Source: Puccinia triticina (taxonomy: Eukaryota > Basidiomycota > Pucciniomycetes > Pucciniales > Pucciniaceae). Taken from it: a stretch of DNA of 64,000 bases. Location: contig NC_070572.1 in assembly GCF_026914185.1 (NCBI RefSeq), forward strand, positions 3,410,001 to 3,474,000, read 5' to 3'. The position numbers and the translations under genes were made by a program. Below, piece after piece: positions 23,896 to 36,872 of the stretch. Position 1 is the first letter of the stretch, and every line of letters begins with the position of its first letter. The notes beneath the pieces were generated by a model that saw only the letters and a program-made list of their open reading frames with translations, was not told where the DNA came from and did not search any database.

Positions 23896-24052
23896 TGGTA
23901 TTCAAAATTGCATATGTCACTGTTTATATAAAATCATAAAGCCAATTTTGGCTGGGAGATGTCAGCGTGCATAAAACTTAAAGTGACATTTCCCAGCCAA
24001 AATTTTAGTTTATGATTTTATGTAAAAAAATCTTATGCAATTTTGAATACCA
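23896..24052. mobile_element. Second TA-flanked MITE, copy A
   Basis: A 157-bp element with ends TGGTATTCAAAATTGCATA and its complement, flanked by TA on both sides. An inner pair (GGCTGGGAGATGTCA-like) also mirrors. Its tip TGGTATTCAAA differs by one base from that of the 177-bp MITE at 20190, so the two are related families. It is nested in the 4.7-kb element. Confidence 0.85.
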
Positions 24053-27000
24053 TAGATGAATGGCAATCAAGCGGAGTATGTATCCCACCCAATGACAGGC
24101 CATCAACTGGGGTGTGTACTCCACAAATTATGACCAGCAATTGAGTCCTGCGCAGGCCACTCGATGACCAGCCATCAAGCGGCATACTGGGGTTTAATGC
24201 CACTCAATGGCTATCAAGTGGAGTACATGTGTACCCCACTCAATGACCAAGTGCTCCCCCCTCAATGACCGGTACAGACTGGTCATTGAGACCAATTCAA
24301 ATCAGAAGATTCAAAACCAAAAGAAGCCAAAAATTTAATTCAAAAATGAATTCAATCACTCTATTTTTAAAATAGAAAGAAGTATGAAGAGGAAAAAAAT
24401 AGTAACACAACTTGGGAAGACAGAAATTCCCAAATTCCAGACCAATCAACAGTAGTTTAGAATCAAATATTTGGATCAATGTTGATTGTAAATCAGAATG
24501 TTACTTTTTTATTTATTTAAAAATCTTTCTTGAACCAGGGAGACAAAGATGGTGCAGTAAAACAGAAAAAATGTGAAAAAAATGTGATCCTTCCAGAAAG
24601 ACAGTTCTTTTATAAACTTGGCATCTAATTCACTACACAGCAACTTAAGGATTCCAAATTTACGCCTTCAGTATCTTGAAAATCATGAATTCTCATTCTG
24701 AATTGAATTGATCCACATTCTCCTTCAGAAAGCTCCATGTGCAGTGGAAGTTGGAATTCAGGGTGATTCAACATGCCCCAATTCACTCGTGCATGGCTTG
24801 CCCTTAAATCCCTACCAAAAAAAAGAAAATTTGGAAAATTTACTTCAGGGAGCCAGTTACAGAGCACAAATACAATTCACCACTATATTCCAAGGTGGCT
24901 ACGCCACCAGTTTCAAGGGTGTAATTTTATACATTGTCATTTCAACAATCAGCCAGCCAATGGGACAGCCACTCCACCTCATATCCAAGGCTGATTTCTG
25001 CCAATAAATTAGAAGAGGAATCTCACATCCCAGATAATTTCAAATGGGTTGAATTGGGGATTGGAAATACACAAATTCACAACTTCTACATCATTCTCAA
25101 ATAACTACTCTTTGGAACTTAACTATTTTAATTTTCAAATGGTCTGCTTCAATTTGAACATGGGCTCAGCCACTACCAGCCAGATAATAAAAGATACTAT
25201 CTTGAAACATCATCACCATTCAACAACCCCATTCTGCCAGACACAATCAAAGGAAAAATTGGAATTTGAAATCAACTTGCACGTAAACTCCCTCTTCTAC
25301 CTAACATATAAATCAATCACAACCAGATTTTTGAGTTTTAGATAAATTATTTCCTCAAATCCAAGTGAACATCATGACTTATACGGTTCTTCTTCTTATA
25401 GGTTTGCAGAGACAAGTCATGCCCTATGTTGATTCAAACCTTGAAAATCTCACAAATGCTGAACTAGATCACTTCTGGCAGGTTGCTTTTTGAAAATGAA
25501 TCACAGCTTGTTTCCTTGCATGGATTTTGGTGCCAAGTTTTCAGTCGCCTTGTTATCATCCTTGAAACATTTTGCCCAATTAGATCTAAGCCTTGTGATA
25601 TTTTTGCTATGATCTGTTCACGTAACAGCTGACCTTGAAGAATCAGGCATTCACCTTGCAAGCAAAAAATATCATGGGGATACCTTGTTAACCAAGGTGA
25701 TCTTTTGTTCTTCTTGAATTCCCTTGAGTAATAAAGCATGCTGAATTTTTGCAACCTGATGGTAATCTTTTTGCTTGAACCTCTTTCATTCGTTCTTTCT
25801 ACCGAGCTCCTGAAAATCCGTGCAATCTTTGGTATTGTTTTGGAAAGGCTCCTTCACATGTTCAATTTCTCAAGGTTTGGATTTTGGCCAAAAAAAACTA
25901 AAGTTGAGGCTCTCAAAATTCTTGTAGAGCTGATTGCTTGCAGGCCATTGACTCAATATTTCAAGCAGACCCAACATAGCATCTGCCGGTGGGAAAACTG
26001 GCATGGAAAATCATGCGCATTCAATTGATAGCAAATATTTCAAAAAACTACTCCGCACATCATTCGTGAAACAATCAAAGATATGATGATTCAATATAAA
26101 ATCAGCCCAGAGAGAAACAGAAGTTTGAGTAAGAATAACATGATAAGATTGAAATTGATAGCCAAGATTATCCACTTAACATGTCAAGCAGAACCAACCT
26201 GGGGAATGCATACTAGAAAACGGAAATGGAGAGTAATGAAGATTTAATCCAAAAGAACTGTTAGAGAGGAATTTAATTTTAGATAAGACACACCAAAAAT
26301 TCACTGTTAAATATTTAATACATCCAAACGTTTCAAATTTACTACCAAATCTTTGTGTTCAGACTTGAATTTATTTTAAAAAACAGATCCATCAGGAATT
26401 TTGCTGAAGAGTTTTTTATCAGAATCCTCTTTTCCAAGATCATATATCAAGTTGATCTACATGCTTGATGTATTTCTTATGGAATTAGGGAACACACCGC
26501 TGTGCTGTGCTCCCAATCAGGAAATGATCACCGGCACCCCATACACCATCTTTACCAGGCTCAGCACCATCAGCGGGTAGATATCCAAACACCAGGTATG
26601 TATCACCGGGGACCAACACCCTCAAATGAACCAACACAACACAACTTTGTTTTAATTGCAAACCATAGTTTCAATAGAAGAAACCATTGTTTCTGCCAAG
26701 CAGTTGACAATTCATTGCAGTGTGGTTGTACATATGTTTTTAAAGAGTTAAAGTAATATATATGGTCAAGTTGCAGTTGGTATCAATATGATATCAGACC
26801 CTTTCCAACATGACTTCATAAACATTCAGCATAACTTCAGCAAAAATTCAGCACAAAATTACACATCACTTGGAGCTAAGTCCTTAAAGAGATCTTAAAG
26901 GGTTCCTAAAGAGAGGGGTGATGGCACTTGCACGCAAGTGCTGAGCAAACATCCGTGGTGAGAGATTAAAAATTTGGAGCTTAGAACAGATTATCACATA

Positions 27001-27495
27001 TTTCTAGGTCCTAATGTTTAAAATTTCATCTAAAAACAAGCAAAACATGGCCAATTGATATCATTTCAAAAATAAACTTGGTCAACTGCTCATGGTTAAA
27101 ATGCAGTATGCTTCAACCAAGCTTGTGTTTTAACCCCATCTGTTTACCTAATTGCATTTTAGGCACAGCCACTGTTCATCTATAGCTTTATTGAGTATTT
27201 TTTTTTTGAAAAATTTGAAGTAACACCACAGTCTTCCCTGAAGTTCTTGCATGTAAACAGCTCAATATTAAGGTCTGGTCTGAGAGGAAGATGGAGTCTG
27301 GTGAAGATCTAAGTCTGTGTATCTGTATCAAATATCCCATGTATAAACTGACACTTCAGGTTTCTAGGCAAGGAGTACACTGATCTTTCATGTCTCAGTA
27401 CTCCCAACACTGAAAATGTTCTGATACCAGGAATGGTATTGGCCATTATTGGCTCAAAATCTGATCCGATATTTTTGGATTTGATTTGATTTGCC

Positions 27496-27850
27496 TCAGA
27501 GTGTAAATGGGTCGGGCCAACCCAAAACCGACCCAAGACCCGTTGGGTTTTGGGTTGGGTTTGGGCACATTCTTAAAGAAAATGACATGACCCAAACCCG
27601 ACCCAACCCAACTTGTAAAATTGTTGGGTTGGGTTCGGGCAGCCTATTTCCTAATCGGATCAGCCTGCAACCCAACTATGACGCCTCCAACAGTCAAGTT
27701 GGGGGCTTTTGGTGCCTAAGAGGTTGGGTCAACCCAAGACCCAAACCAACCCAAAATAGTATGACATTGGGTTGGGTTCAGGCAGCATATTTCAAAATCT
27801 GCCCCGACCCAACCCGACCTGCGCTAAATGTTGGGTTGGGCTTGGGCGCT
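27496..27850. mobile_element. hAT-type MITE with GGGTTGGG repeats, right end missing (copy A)
   Basis: The left end TCAGAGTGTAAATGGGTCGG and interior match the complete element at 36873-37263, but this copy stops at GGGCGCT where the second duplication copy begins. The last 36 bp, including the right inverted repeat, are absent. Confidence 0.85.
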
Positions 27851-28736
27851 AATTTTTTGTTAGAGTTGTGATCATCATCCCGTTAGGCTACATCTTTCAA
27901 ATTCATTTCCATCTCTGTTTTCATTATGTTTCAGAATATTCACATTTAAGTTTGTTGCATGATGCATGTTGCACTGAGCACATGTACATTTTCTTCTTGC
28001 TTTTTCTGTGCGATCTCTCTTTCGGCCTGGCTCATGACGCATGTTGTGGAAATTTATATCTGCCTGAATGTAAGATAGAACAACTCAAACCCGTCTCATC
28101 TTGGAGTGATGACATAACAGTTTCATTGATAAAGATTGATAACCAGTGCAAATGACACAAATTTTGTCCAAATGTTTGAGAGCCATGGGCGTGCTGTCGG
28201 GATTGGAAAGCAATGTGCGTTCAATGTTCACAAACATGTGCTATCCATGTTCAGAAACATCTGCGGTGAATGTGTAGGAACAACAGTCCTTTGCCCAAAC
28301 ATACTCCTGATTCAAAGTTACATCGTCTCTGAACATACATAAATGGCTCACTGTTAGCATCGTCACTTGACCAATTGCAGGAACGAAGTCGAGCCGGCCA
28401 AAGAGCATGACATTCACACGTCCCAAGGCGAAGAATACAAGCCCTAACAATCCGGAACTTCTGTAAAACTTTGCCACTGGTCTGGGCTGGTGACAAGTTG
28501 AGTATATGGAGTTTATACATACTCTCAACAGCAAACAAAAATGGACTGCGTCATTTGTCGAAAAAAATTACACGTATTCCACAGGAAAGTTTCTGGACAT
28601 CTAGCCATAACAATTCCTGATCAATTTGCCACTTTGCCGTGTGGTTTTGCCAACCATTCTAGTTCTCGTTTAAGTTAGAATTTCGTAGACACCCACTTTG
28701 CTCTCCGGGGGAGGTTTTCATTCACCCAGAACACAA

Positions 28737-31162
28737 ATGGCAGTACGTATGGCGGCACGATCCCAGAAGAAATTATGTCTTGTACTTGCCTTATTAATAT
28801 ATCATGGAGGAACCGATGGGGCCTTCATTCCACATGATTCCCAAAACTCGATCCGAACAATTGATTGTAGTGCTGGGGGGATGTTTTCACCCCCACAAGG
28901 TTATATGCTGCATCCAGGTCTGTTCACTCGACTACCTCATCAGCTCGTTGCAATTTTCATCATTGACATTTCCGTCTCTTTAGCCGTGCAGAACGGCATG
29001 CGAAGGCGACTGGGGATCGAGTGGGGCCCACCGGCTAGTCAAGAAACGTGAGTGTATTTCGTGATTTAGACACTGCCTACACTGCCTACGACTAAGCTCC
29101 CATTGGTCATTATTCTGGCATCGCAGACACTTACCAACCCAAGGAAGCCAGGTGATGGTCGGCGCTGAAGCCTTCAATCCTGCTGTTGCCCGGAGGGGCA
29201 CTCCTTCCCCTGTATACCCCCCCGATCCGTATTACAGATTGCAGACTGGCATGCCGAGGCAATCAGGAACCCAGCGAGGCCAACCAGTTCTTCAAGAAAT
29301 GTGAGTGTATTCTGTGATTAGACCCTGTTGTGTTACATCATGCGACTAAGCTCCTACTGGTCATCATTCTGGCATTGCAGGCAGTTACCAATCCAGGGAA
29401 GCCAGCTTAGGCCCGATGCTGAAGCCTTCATTCCTGATGTTCTCAGGAAGAACACTCCTTCCCTTGCATACACCCCCAATCTGTGGGTTGGGCCTAATCA
29501 CTTTCATCATGGCATTCACACTCCTGTTAGTATTTTTCATGCATTTATGGTGTTCAAAGTTGGTTTGCATAGTTTTATGCATGCATAAATCATAAAATCA
29601 TAAGATCTTTTTTGCAGGGGATATAACTGTCCGATTATGTAATACAAAATTTCCTTGTCAAAATATTTTTATGATTTCATGATTTATGCATGCATAAAAT
29701 TATGCAAACCAACTTTGAACACCATAATTCATTTACAGCTGCAGTCATAACTGCCCCAGTAGAACTTATCAGCATCCTGTATAGCCCCATGGACAGGAAG
29801 TTCATCCTGCCCCTTTACATCCCTCAGGATCTGCAACCCACAACCTTGCTGTCTCTATGAACACAGACTGGTATACTGCAAAAGGTAAATATCAATTTTT
29901 GAAAAGAAAAAAAAAAACTGAACTGTGTGAATACACTCTCCTACCAACAAAAAATCATCATGCATTTCTTGTCTTGGATAATATAAATTCAGAATACAAA
30001 AATTGGCTGAACTGAAATGCTTTGATTTGAATTTTGCAACAATACATTGTGAATGATTAGGCCATGGCGGTGGAAATTACAGTAAAAATAAAACTAAAAA
30101 TTATGGTGTGTCTTCTTTCCTTACACCTAGGCCTGATTGGTTCTGAAAATTGTGCTAATATGAAGCCAAACCTGATGAAATTTATATTCATCAGGTGAAA
30201 TTAAAGATAATGTGGATCATGATTTATACAAAGTTCTCCCACATGAAAGTGATCTTTTCAAGGGTAAGCATCATCAGATTTTCTTATCTGATCACATATA
30301 TCTCTTTTGGTCTTCAATATCTGATGAAATTTCTATGAATCAGTTGAAATTGAAGATGATATTTTATCCAAGCTTCCAGATGAAAGTGATCTTTTCAAGG
30401 GTAATCATCATCACATTTACTCATCTAATTTTTTAAATCACTTTTGTTCTGAAATTTTTCACACCATTTCTTATGGACTACATGGATTGTCTACTTGCCT
30501 TTCTTCCACATTTTTCAGACATCTATGAGAAACCAGAGAAAAGTGGAGCCAATGACAACACAAACTATATGCTCTCATTGGATTCCAAAGGCACTGGTAA
30601 TGATTCTTGATTTTTTTTTTTTCATTTGAAGTTTGAACTGTTTCAATCAATTACTGAAATATTTCCTCCCTGAAAGATAATATAGACAGCCCAAAGGGCC
30701 CCAGGATAATTCCAGGTAAGCACTCAGCATATAATGATTGTAAAGAGGAAGATGTTCAGGTAACAGAGCTTATAGTTGCACATTGTAAATCCAACTCAGA
30801 TAAGGGCAAGGTAATTCAACCAATTCAGATGTCTTCACCTGCCTACACAAGTGAGATGGCTGGTATCAGCAAGCAAACAGGTTAGCAAACATGTACATTT
30901 GGAATTTTGGACATTCTTGATCAGTTTGTTTGACTAGAAAAGGTTCTTATTCCAAACATTTATAGCTCATAGAAATTTACTTACTAGGAATACAGCTGGC
31001 TACACAAGGGCAAAAGGTAAAGTTTGAATTCATGGTGTTATTCATACTGTCATCTTCACTTACGTATTTCATCTACTTGAAATTCTTCTTAAATTGAATT
31101 TTTATAAAACAATTAAAGGAGATTGGAAAAAATCTGTAAGCATTCAATCTTCACTCCCATAA
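28737..31162 (+). CDS. Candidate secreted protein with duplicated and mini exons, copy B
   Basis: Counterpart of the gene candidate at 19379-21805. All exons and splice signals are at the same offsets (28737-28917, 28984-29047, 29127-29300, 29381 to about 29529, 29828-29884, 30195-30263, 30344-30400, 30519-30596, 30677-30880, 30996-31016, 31119-31162). I saw no base difference in any exon, so both copies would encode the same protein. The same doubts apply: unproved link across the MITE-bearing intron, two AAG acceptors, unknown function. Confidence 0.55.
29548..29724. mobile_element. TA-flanked MITE with long inverted repeats, copy B
   Basis: Same 177-bp element and TA flanks as at 20190-20366, inherited with the duplicated segment. 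Confidence 0.85.
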
Positions 31163-32208
31163 AATATTTGAACATCAACAATACCTTCAATCTGAATTTT
31201 TCTTGGTATAAAACTTCAAAGTCACAGTCTTATAGAAAATACCCTGAACAAGAGTGGATGAGGAAACCAGATTTGAAGCAAACAAATTCCTAAAGTTTTC
31301 AATTGTCTTGAAAGCAATGATCCAAAAATTTTCATAGTATTACCAAAAGTAATTGCCTGCTCAACCCTAAATAACAAATTTTAATTTTTTGCATTCTTGG
31401 TCTGGTATGCATGATATTTTGAAACAATTGAATTGTGAAATTTGTGGATTCAATGAGAATCAGTAAAGAAACAAAGTATACCTTTCTTTCTTCTTGAATT
31501 TAATCACAATCCCCATAGAATTCCTAAAAAAGATTATTTCAAAAAACTAGTGAAAGTAGAGGGAAATATTTTTGGAAGTAGACACCACGGATGTTTGCTC
31601 AGCACCTGTTTGCGAGTGCCTTTGCACAATTCATGCCAACATTTGGTCCAATGCTGGTTAGATACTGGTTCGAAGTTGGTTTGATGTTGGTCTGATCTTG
31701 GTTCAAAGAATGGTTAATGCCAGGTGCAATCTAACCGGATGCTAACTGGAATTATATGAGATGTATTGTGGAAGGTACATGTAGAACATACACCATTCCT
31801 ATACTGAAACTAAGCCCAACCATGATCAGGTGGACTCAATCCACAATGCTGACCAAATATATGAAAGTTTTGACCTGATTTTTTACCTCTGTGTATACCC
31901 ATACCCTGTAGATTTCTCTGATGCATGTTTTTATTTTTTTTTGGTCAGCCTAAATGCACTCCAAAAAAACCCCAAAAGCATTTCAAAAATGAGTGTATGG
32001 AGTGTGCACTTCAACAATTGTTGGAGTACAGAGTGGAATACTCCAAGTTGGCTAGAGTGCAGAACCGGGGACTCAGTCTTTTGAGTGCACCATGAAGAAC
32101 TCCAGTGGCCGGCAAATGTAATGAGTGCCCGTGAGTCTCACCCCATAAGATTGGAGTGCATATCCCCAGTCTATTCATGATATTTCTCCTCCCCAAAAGG
32201 GGAGTGCA

Positions 32209-32291
32209 GAGCTGGGAACTCCAGCCAGAGCTGGGAACTCCAGCCAGAGCTGGGAACTCCAGCCAGAGCTGGGAACTCCAGCCAGAGCTGG
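32209..32291. repeat. 19-bp minisatellite, 4 units, copy B
   Basis: Four units of GAGCTGGGAACTCCAGCCA plus a partial unit; copy A has three. Confidence 0.95.
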
Positions 32292-32466
32292 AGTACATAT
32301 ACTTGAACCCCAGTCAAGCAGGTTATACATACTACACACCCTGTCTGGCCATTCCGTGGGCTATGTACACACCCCACTGGATGCCAGCTGACACCTCTTG
32401 ATCACCAGTACACCACGGGTGCAAAAAAGCATCTCAATTTGAGTGGATCCACATAATCCACATCTC

Positions 32467-33136
32467 CTCTTGATTACCGGTCCGTGCCAGTCATCAGGGG
32501 AAATACTCCTCTCAATGACCTTACACACCATTCATTGAGAGGTGTGATTCCCCCAAATGACCGGTACAGACCGCTCATTGATGGGACTCACCACCTCTTG
32601 ATGATCGGTCTGTACCGGTCATTGAGGGGACTCACACCTCTCAATGACCGTTCTGTACCGGTCATCAAGAGGTGGAAGTCCCCTTGATGACCAGTCAGTG
32701 CCGGTCATTGAGGGGAGCTGTTACTCCTCTCGATGACCAGTCTGTACCTGTCATCAAGAGGTGGAAGTCCCCTTGATGACCAGTCAGTGCCGGTCATCGA
32801 GGGGAGGTGTTGCTCCTCTCAATGACCGGTCTGTACCGGTCATCGAGAGGTGAAAGTCCCCTCGATGACCGGTCTGTTCGGTCATCAGGAGGAGGTGTTA
32901 CTCCTCTCTCCCCTTGATGTCCAATCTGTCCAGGTCATCGAGAGGAGTAAAACCTCCCCTCAATGACCAGTCTGTGCCGGTCATCGAGGGGACTTCCACC
33001 TCTCAATGACCGGTACAGACCGGTCATCAAGAGGAGTAACACCTCCCCTCAATGACCGGCACTGACTGGTCATCAAGGGGACTTCCACCTCTTGATGACC
33101 GGTACAGACCGGTCATTGAGGGGAGGTGTGACTCCT
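32467..33136. repeat. Palindromic GACCGGT array, copy B
   Basis: Same array as 23091-23760 with a few substitutions inside units; for example two changed bases of copy A near 23680 read as the array consensus GACCGG/TGGTCAT here. Confidence 0.85.
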
Positions 33137-33271
33137 GTGTGTCACACCAACGTACACCTGTACGTTTGTGTGACAACGGGGATCACCGGGGGGCACTACG
33201 CGCATCATGCCCCCTCAGAACACTCCAATCAATGGCCAACCACTGGGTGGAGTACACACTCTGCTTGATTA

Positions 33272-33428
33272 TGGTATTCAAAATTGCATATGTCACTGTT
33301 TATATAAAATCATAAAGCCAATTTTGGCTGGGAGATGTCAGCGTGCATAAAACTTAAAGTGACATCTCCCAGCCAAAATTTTAGTTTATGATTTTATGTA
33401 AAAAAATCTTATGCAATTTTGAATACCA
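33272..33428. mobile_element. Second TA-flanked MITE, copy B
   Basis: Same 157-bp element as 23896-24052; one substitution restores perfect pairing of an inner arm (GACATCTCCCAG versus GACATTTCCCAG in copy A). Confidence 0.85.
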
Positions 33429-36400
33429 TAGATGAATGGCAATCAAGCGGAGTATGTATCCCACCCAATGACAGGCCATCAACTGGGGTGTGTACTCCAC
33501 AAATTATGACCAGCAATTGAGTCCTGCGCAGGCCACTCGATGACCAGCCATCAAGCGGCATACTGGGGTTTAATGCCACTCAATGGCTATCAAGTGGAGT
33601 ACATGTGTACCCCACTCAATGACCAAGTGCTCCCCCCTCAATGACCGGTACAGACTGGTCATTGAGACCAATTCAAATCAGAAGATTCAAAACCAAAAGA
33701 AGCCAAAAATTTAATTCAAAAATGAATTCAATCACTCTATTTTTAAAATAGAAAGAAGTATGAAGAGGAAAAAAATAGTAACACAACTTGGGAAGACAGA
33801 AATTCCCAAATTCCAGACCAATCAACAGTAGTTTAGAATCAAATATTTGGATCAATGTTGATTTTAAATCAGAATGTTACTTTTTTATTTATTTAAAAAT
33901 CTTTCTTGAACCAGGGAGACAAAGATGGTGCAGTAAAACAGAAAAAATGTGAAAAAAATGTGATCCTTCCAGAAAGACAGTTCTTTTATAAACTTGGCAT
34001 CTAATTCACTACACAGCAACTTAAGGATTCCAAATTTACGCCTTCAGTATCTTGAAAATCATGAATTCTCATTCTGAATTGAATTGATCCACATTCTCCT
34101 TCAGAAAGCTCCATGTGCAGTGGAAGTTGGAATTCAGGGTGATTCAACATGCCCCAATTCACTCGTGCATGGCTTGCCCTTAAATCCCTACCAAAAAAAA
34201 GAAAATTTGGAAAATTTACTTCAGGGAGCCAGTTACAGAGCACAAATACAATTCACCACTATATTCCAAGGTGGCTACGCCACCAGTTTCCAAGGGTGTA
34301 ATTTTATACATTGTCATTTCAACAATCAGCCAGCCAATGGGACAGCCACTCCACCTCATATCCAAGGCTGATTTCTGCCAATAAATTAGAAGAGGAATCT
34401 CACATCCCAGATAATTTCAAATGGGTTGAATTGGGGATTGGAAATACACAAATTCACAACTTCTACATCATTCTCAAATAACTACTCTTTGGAACTTAAC
34501 TATTTTAATTTTCAAATGGTCTGCTTCAATTTGAACATGGGCTCAGCCACTACCAGCCAGATAATAAAAGATACTATCTTGAAACATCATCACCATTCAA
34601 CAACCCCATTCTGCCAGACACAATCAAAGGAAAAATTGGAATTTGAAATCAACTTGCACGTAAACTCCCTCTTCTACCTAACATATAAATCAATCACAAC
34701 CAGATTTTTGAGTTTTAGATAAATTATTTCCTCAAATCCAAGTGAACATCATGACTTATACGGTTCTTCTTCTTATAGGTTTGCAGAGACAAGTCATGCC
34801 CTATGTTGATTCAAACCTTGAAAATCTCACAAATGCTGAACTAGATCACTTCTGGCAGGTTGCTTTTTGAAAATGAATCACAGCTTGTTTCCTTGCATGG
34901 ATTTTGGTGCCAAGTTTTCAGTCGCCTTGTTATCATCCTTGAAACATTTTGCCCAATTAGATCTAAGCCTTGTGATATTTTTGATATGATCTGTTCACGT
35001 AACAGCTGACCTTGAAGAATCAGGCATTCACCTTGCAAGCAAAAAATATCATGGGGATAACTTGTTAACCAAGGTGATCTTTTGTTCTTCTTGAATTCCC
35101 TTGAGTAATAAAGCATGCTGAATTTTTGCAACCTGATGGTAATCTTTTTGCTTGAACCTCTTTCATTTGTTCTTTCTACCGAGCTCCTGAAAAACCGTGC
35201 AATCTTTGGTATTGTTTTGGAAAGGCTCCTTCACATGTTCAATTTCTCAAGGTTTGGATTTTGGCCAAAAAAAACTAAAGTTGAGGCTCTCAAAATTCTT
35301 GCAGAGCTGATTGCTTGCAGGCCATTGACTCAATATTTCAAGCAGACCCAACATAGCATCTGCCGGTGGGAAAACTGGCATGGAAAATCATGCGCATTCA
35401 ATTGATAGCAAATATTTCAAAAAACTACTCCGCACATCATTCGTGAAACAATCAAAGATATGATGATTCAATATAAAATCAGCCCAGAGAGAAACAGAAG
35501 TTTGAGTAAGAATAACATGATAAGATTGAAATTGATAGCCAAGATTATCCACTTAACATGTCAAGCAGAACCAACCTGGGGAATGCATACTAGAAAACGG
35601 AAATGGAGAGTAATGAAGATTTAATCCAAAAGAACTGTTAGAGAGGAATTTAATTTTAGATAAGACACACCAAAAATTCACTGTTAAATATTTAATACAT
35701 CCAAACGTTTCAAATTTACTACCAAATCTTTGTGTTCAGACTTGAATTTATTTTAGAAAACAGATCCATCAGGAATTTTGCTGAAGAGTTTTTTATCAGA
35801 ATCCTCTTTTCCAAGATCATACATCAAGTTGATCTACATGCTTGATGTATTTCTTATGGAATTAGGGAACACACCGCTGTGCTGTGCTCCCAATCAGGAA
35901 ATGATCACCGGCACCCCATACACCATCTTTACCAGGCTCAGCACCATCAGCGGGTAGATATCCAAACACCAGGTATGTATCACCGGGGACCAACACCCTC
36001 AAATGAACCAACGCAACACAACTTTGTTTTAATTGCAAACCATAGTTTCAATAGAAGAAACCATTGTTTCTGCCAAGCAGTTGACAATTCATTGCAGTGT
36101 GGTTGTACATATGTTTTTAAAGAGTTAAAGTAATATATATGGTCAAGTTGCAGTTGGTATCAATATGATATCAGACCCTTTCCAACATGACTTCATAAAC
36201 ATTCAGCATAACTTCAGCAAAAATTCAGCACAAAATTACACATCACTTGGAGCTAAGTCCTTAAAGAGATCTTAAAGGGTTCCTAAAGAGAGGCGTGATG
36301 GCACTTTCACGCAAGTGCTGAGCAAACATCCGTGGTGAGAGATTAAAAATTTGGAGCTTAGAACAGATTATCACATATTTCTAGGTCCTAATGTTTAAAA

Positions 36401-36872
36401 TTTCATCTAAAAACAAGCAAAACATGGCCAATTGATATCATTTCAAAAATAAACTTGGTCAACTGCTCATGGTTAAAATGCAGTATGCTTCAACCAAGCT
36501 TGTGTTTTAACCCCATCTGTTTACCTAATTGCATTTTAGGCACAGCCACTGTTCATCTATAGCTTTATTGAGTATTTTTTTTTTGAAAAATTTGAAGTAA
36601 CACCACAGTCTTCCCTGAAGTTCTTGCATGTAAACAGCTCAATATTAAGGTCTGGTCTGAGAGGAAGATGGAGTCTGGTGAAGATCTAAGTCTGTGTATC
36701 TGTATCAAATATCCCATGTATAAACTGACACTTCAGGTTTCTAGGCAAGGAGTACACTGATCTTTCATGTCTCAGTACTCCCAACACTGAAAATGTTCTG
36801 ATACCAGGAATGGTATTGGCCATTATTGGCTCAAAATCTGATCCAATATTTTTGGATTTGATTTGATTTGCC

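Larger units (their letters stand above)
22226..26960. mobile_element. 4.7-kb non-autonomous DNA transposon with ~36-bp TIRs, copy A
   Basis: The left end reads CACCACGGATGTTTGCTCAG and the right end is its reverse complement at 26941-26960; similarity continues for about 36 bp with a few mismatches. AGA flanks both ends (22223-22225, 26961-26963), a 3-bp target duplication. CAC-starting ends with 3-bp duplications recall CACTA-type elements, but that class is a guess. No transposase frame is visible. Near the left end GGAGTG/GGAGTA and CACTCC words recur many times, like subterminal binding repeats. The interior holds the 19-bp repeat, the palindromic array, a smaller MITE and about 2.7 kb of unrecognised AT-rich DNA with only short frames. 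Confidence 0.8.
18493..27850 (+). repeat. Direct tandem duplication, copy A (9,358 bp)
   Basis: Copy A begins with AATTTTTTGTTAGAG, 130 bp downstream of the BEACH stop, and ends inside a hAT-type MITE at GGGCGCT. It is followed immediately by copy B. Alignment by eye gives an offset of 9,358, then 9,357 (one A in a poly-A run near 20550), 9,376 (one extra 19-bp repeat unit in B) and 9,377 (one base near 24915). From 18493 to about 22784 the only difference seen is the poly-A base; from there to the end about twenty substitutions separate the copies. Confidence 0.97.
31583..36337. mobile_element. 4.7-kb non-autonomous DNA transposon, copy B
   Basis: Same element as 22226-26960 with both inverted-repeat ends and AGA flanks intact. 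Most substitutions between the two duplication copies fall in it. No transposase frame in either copy. Confidence 0.8.
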
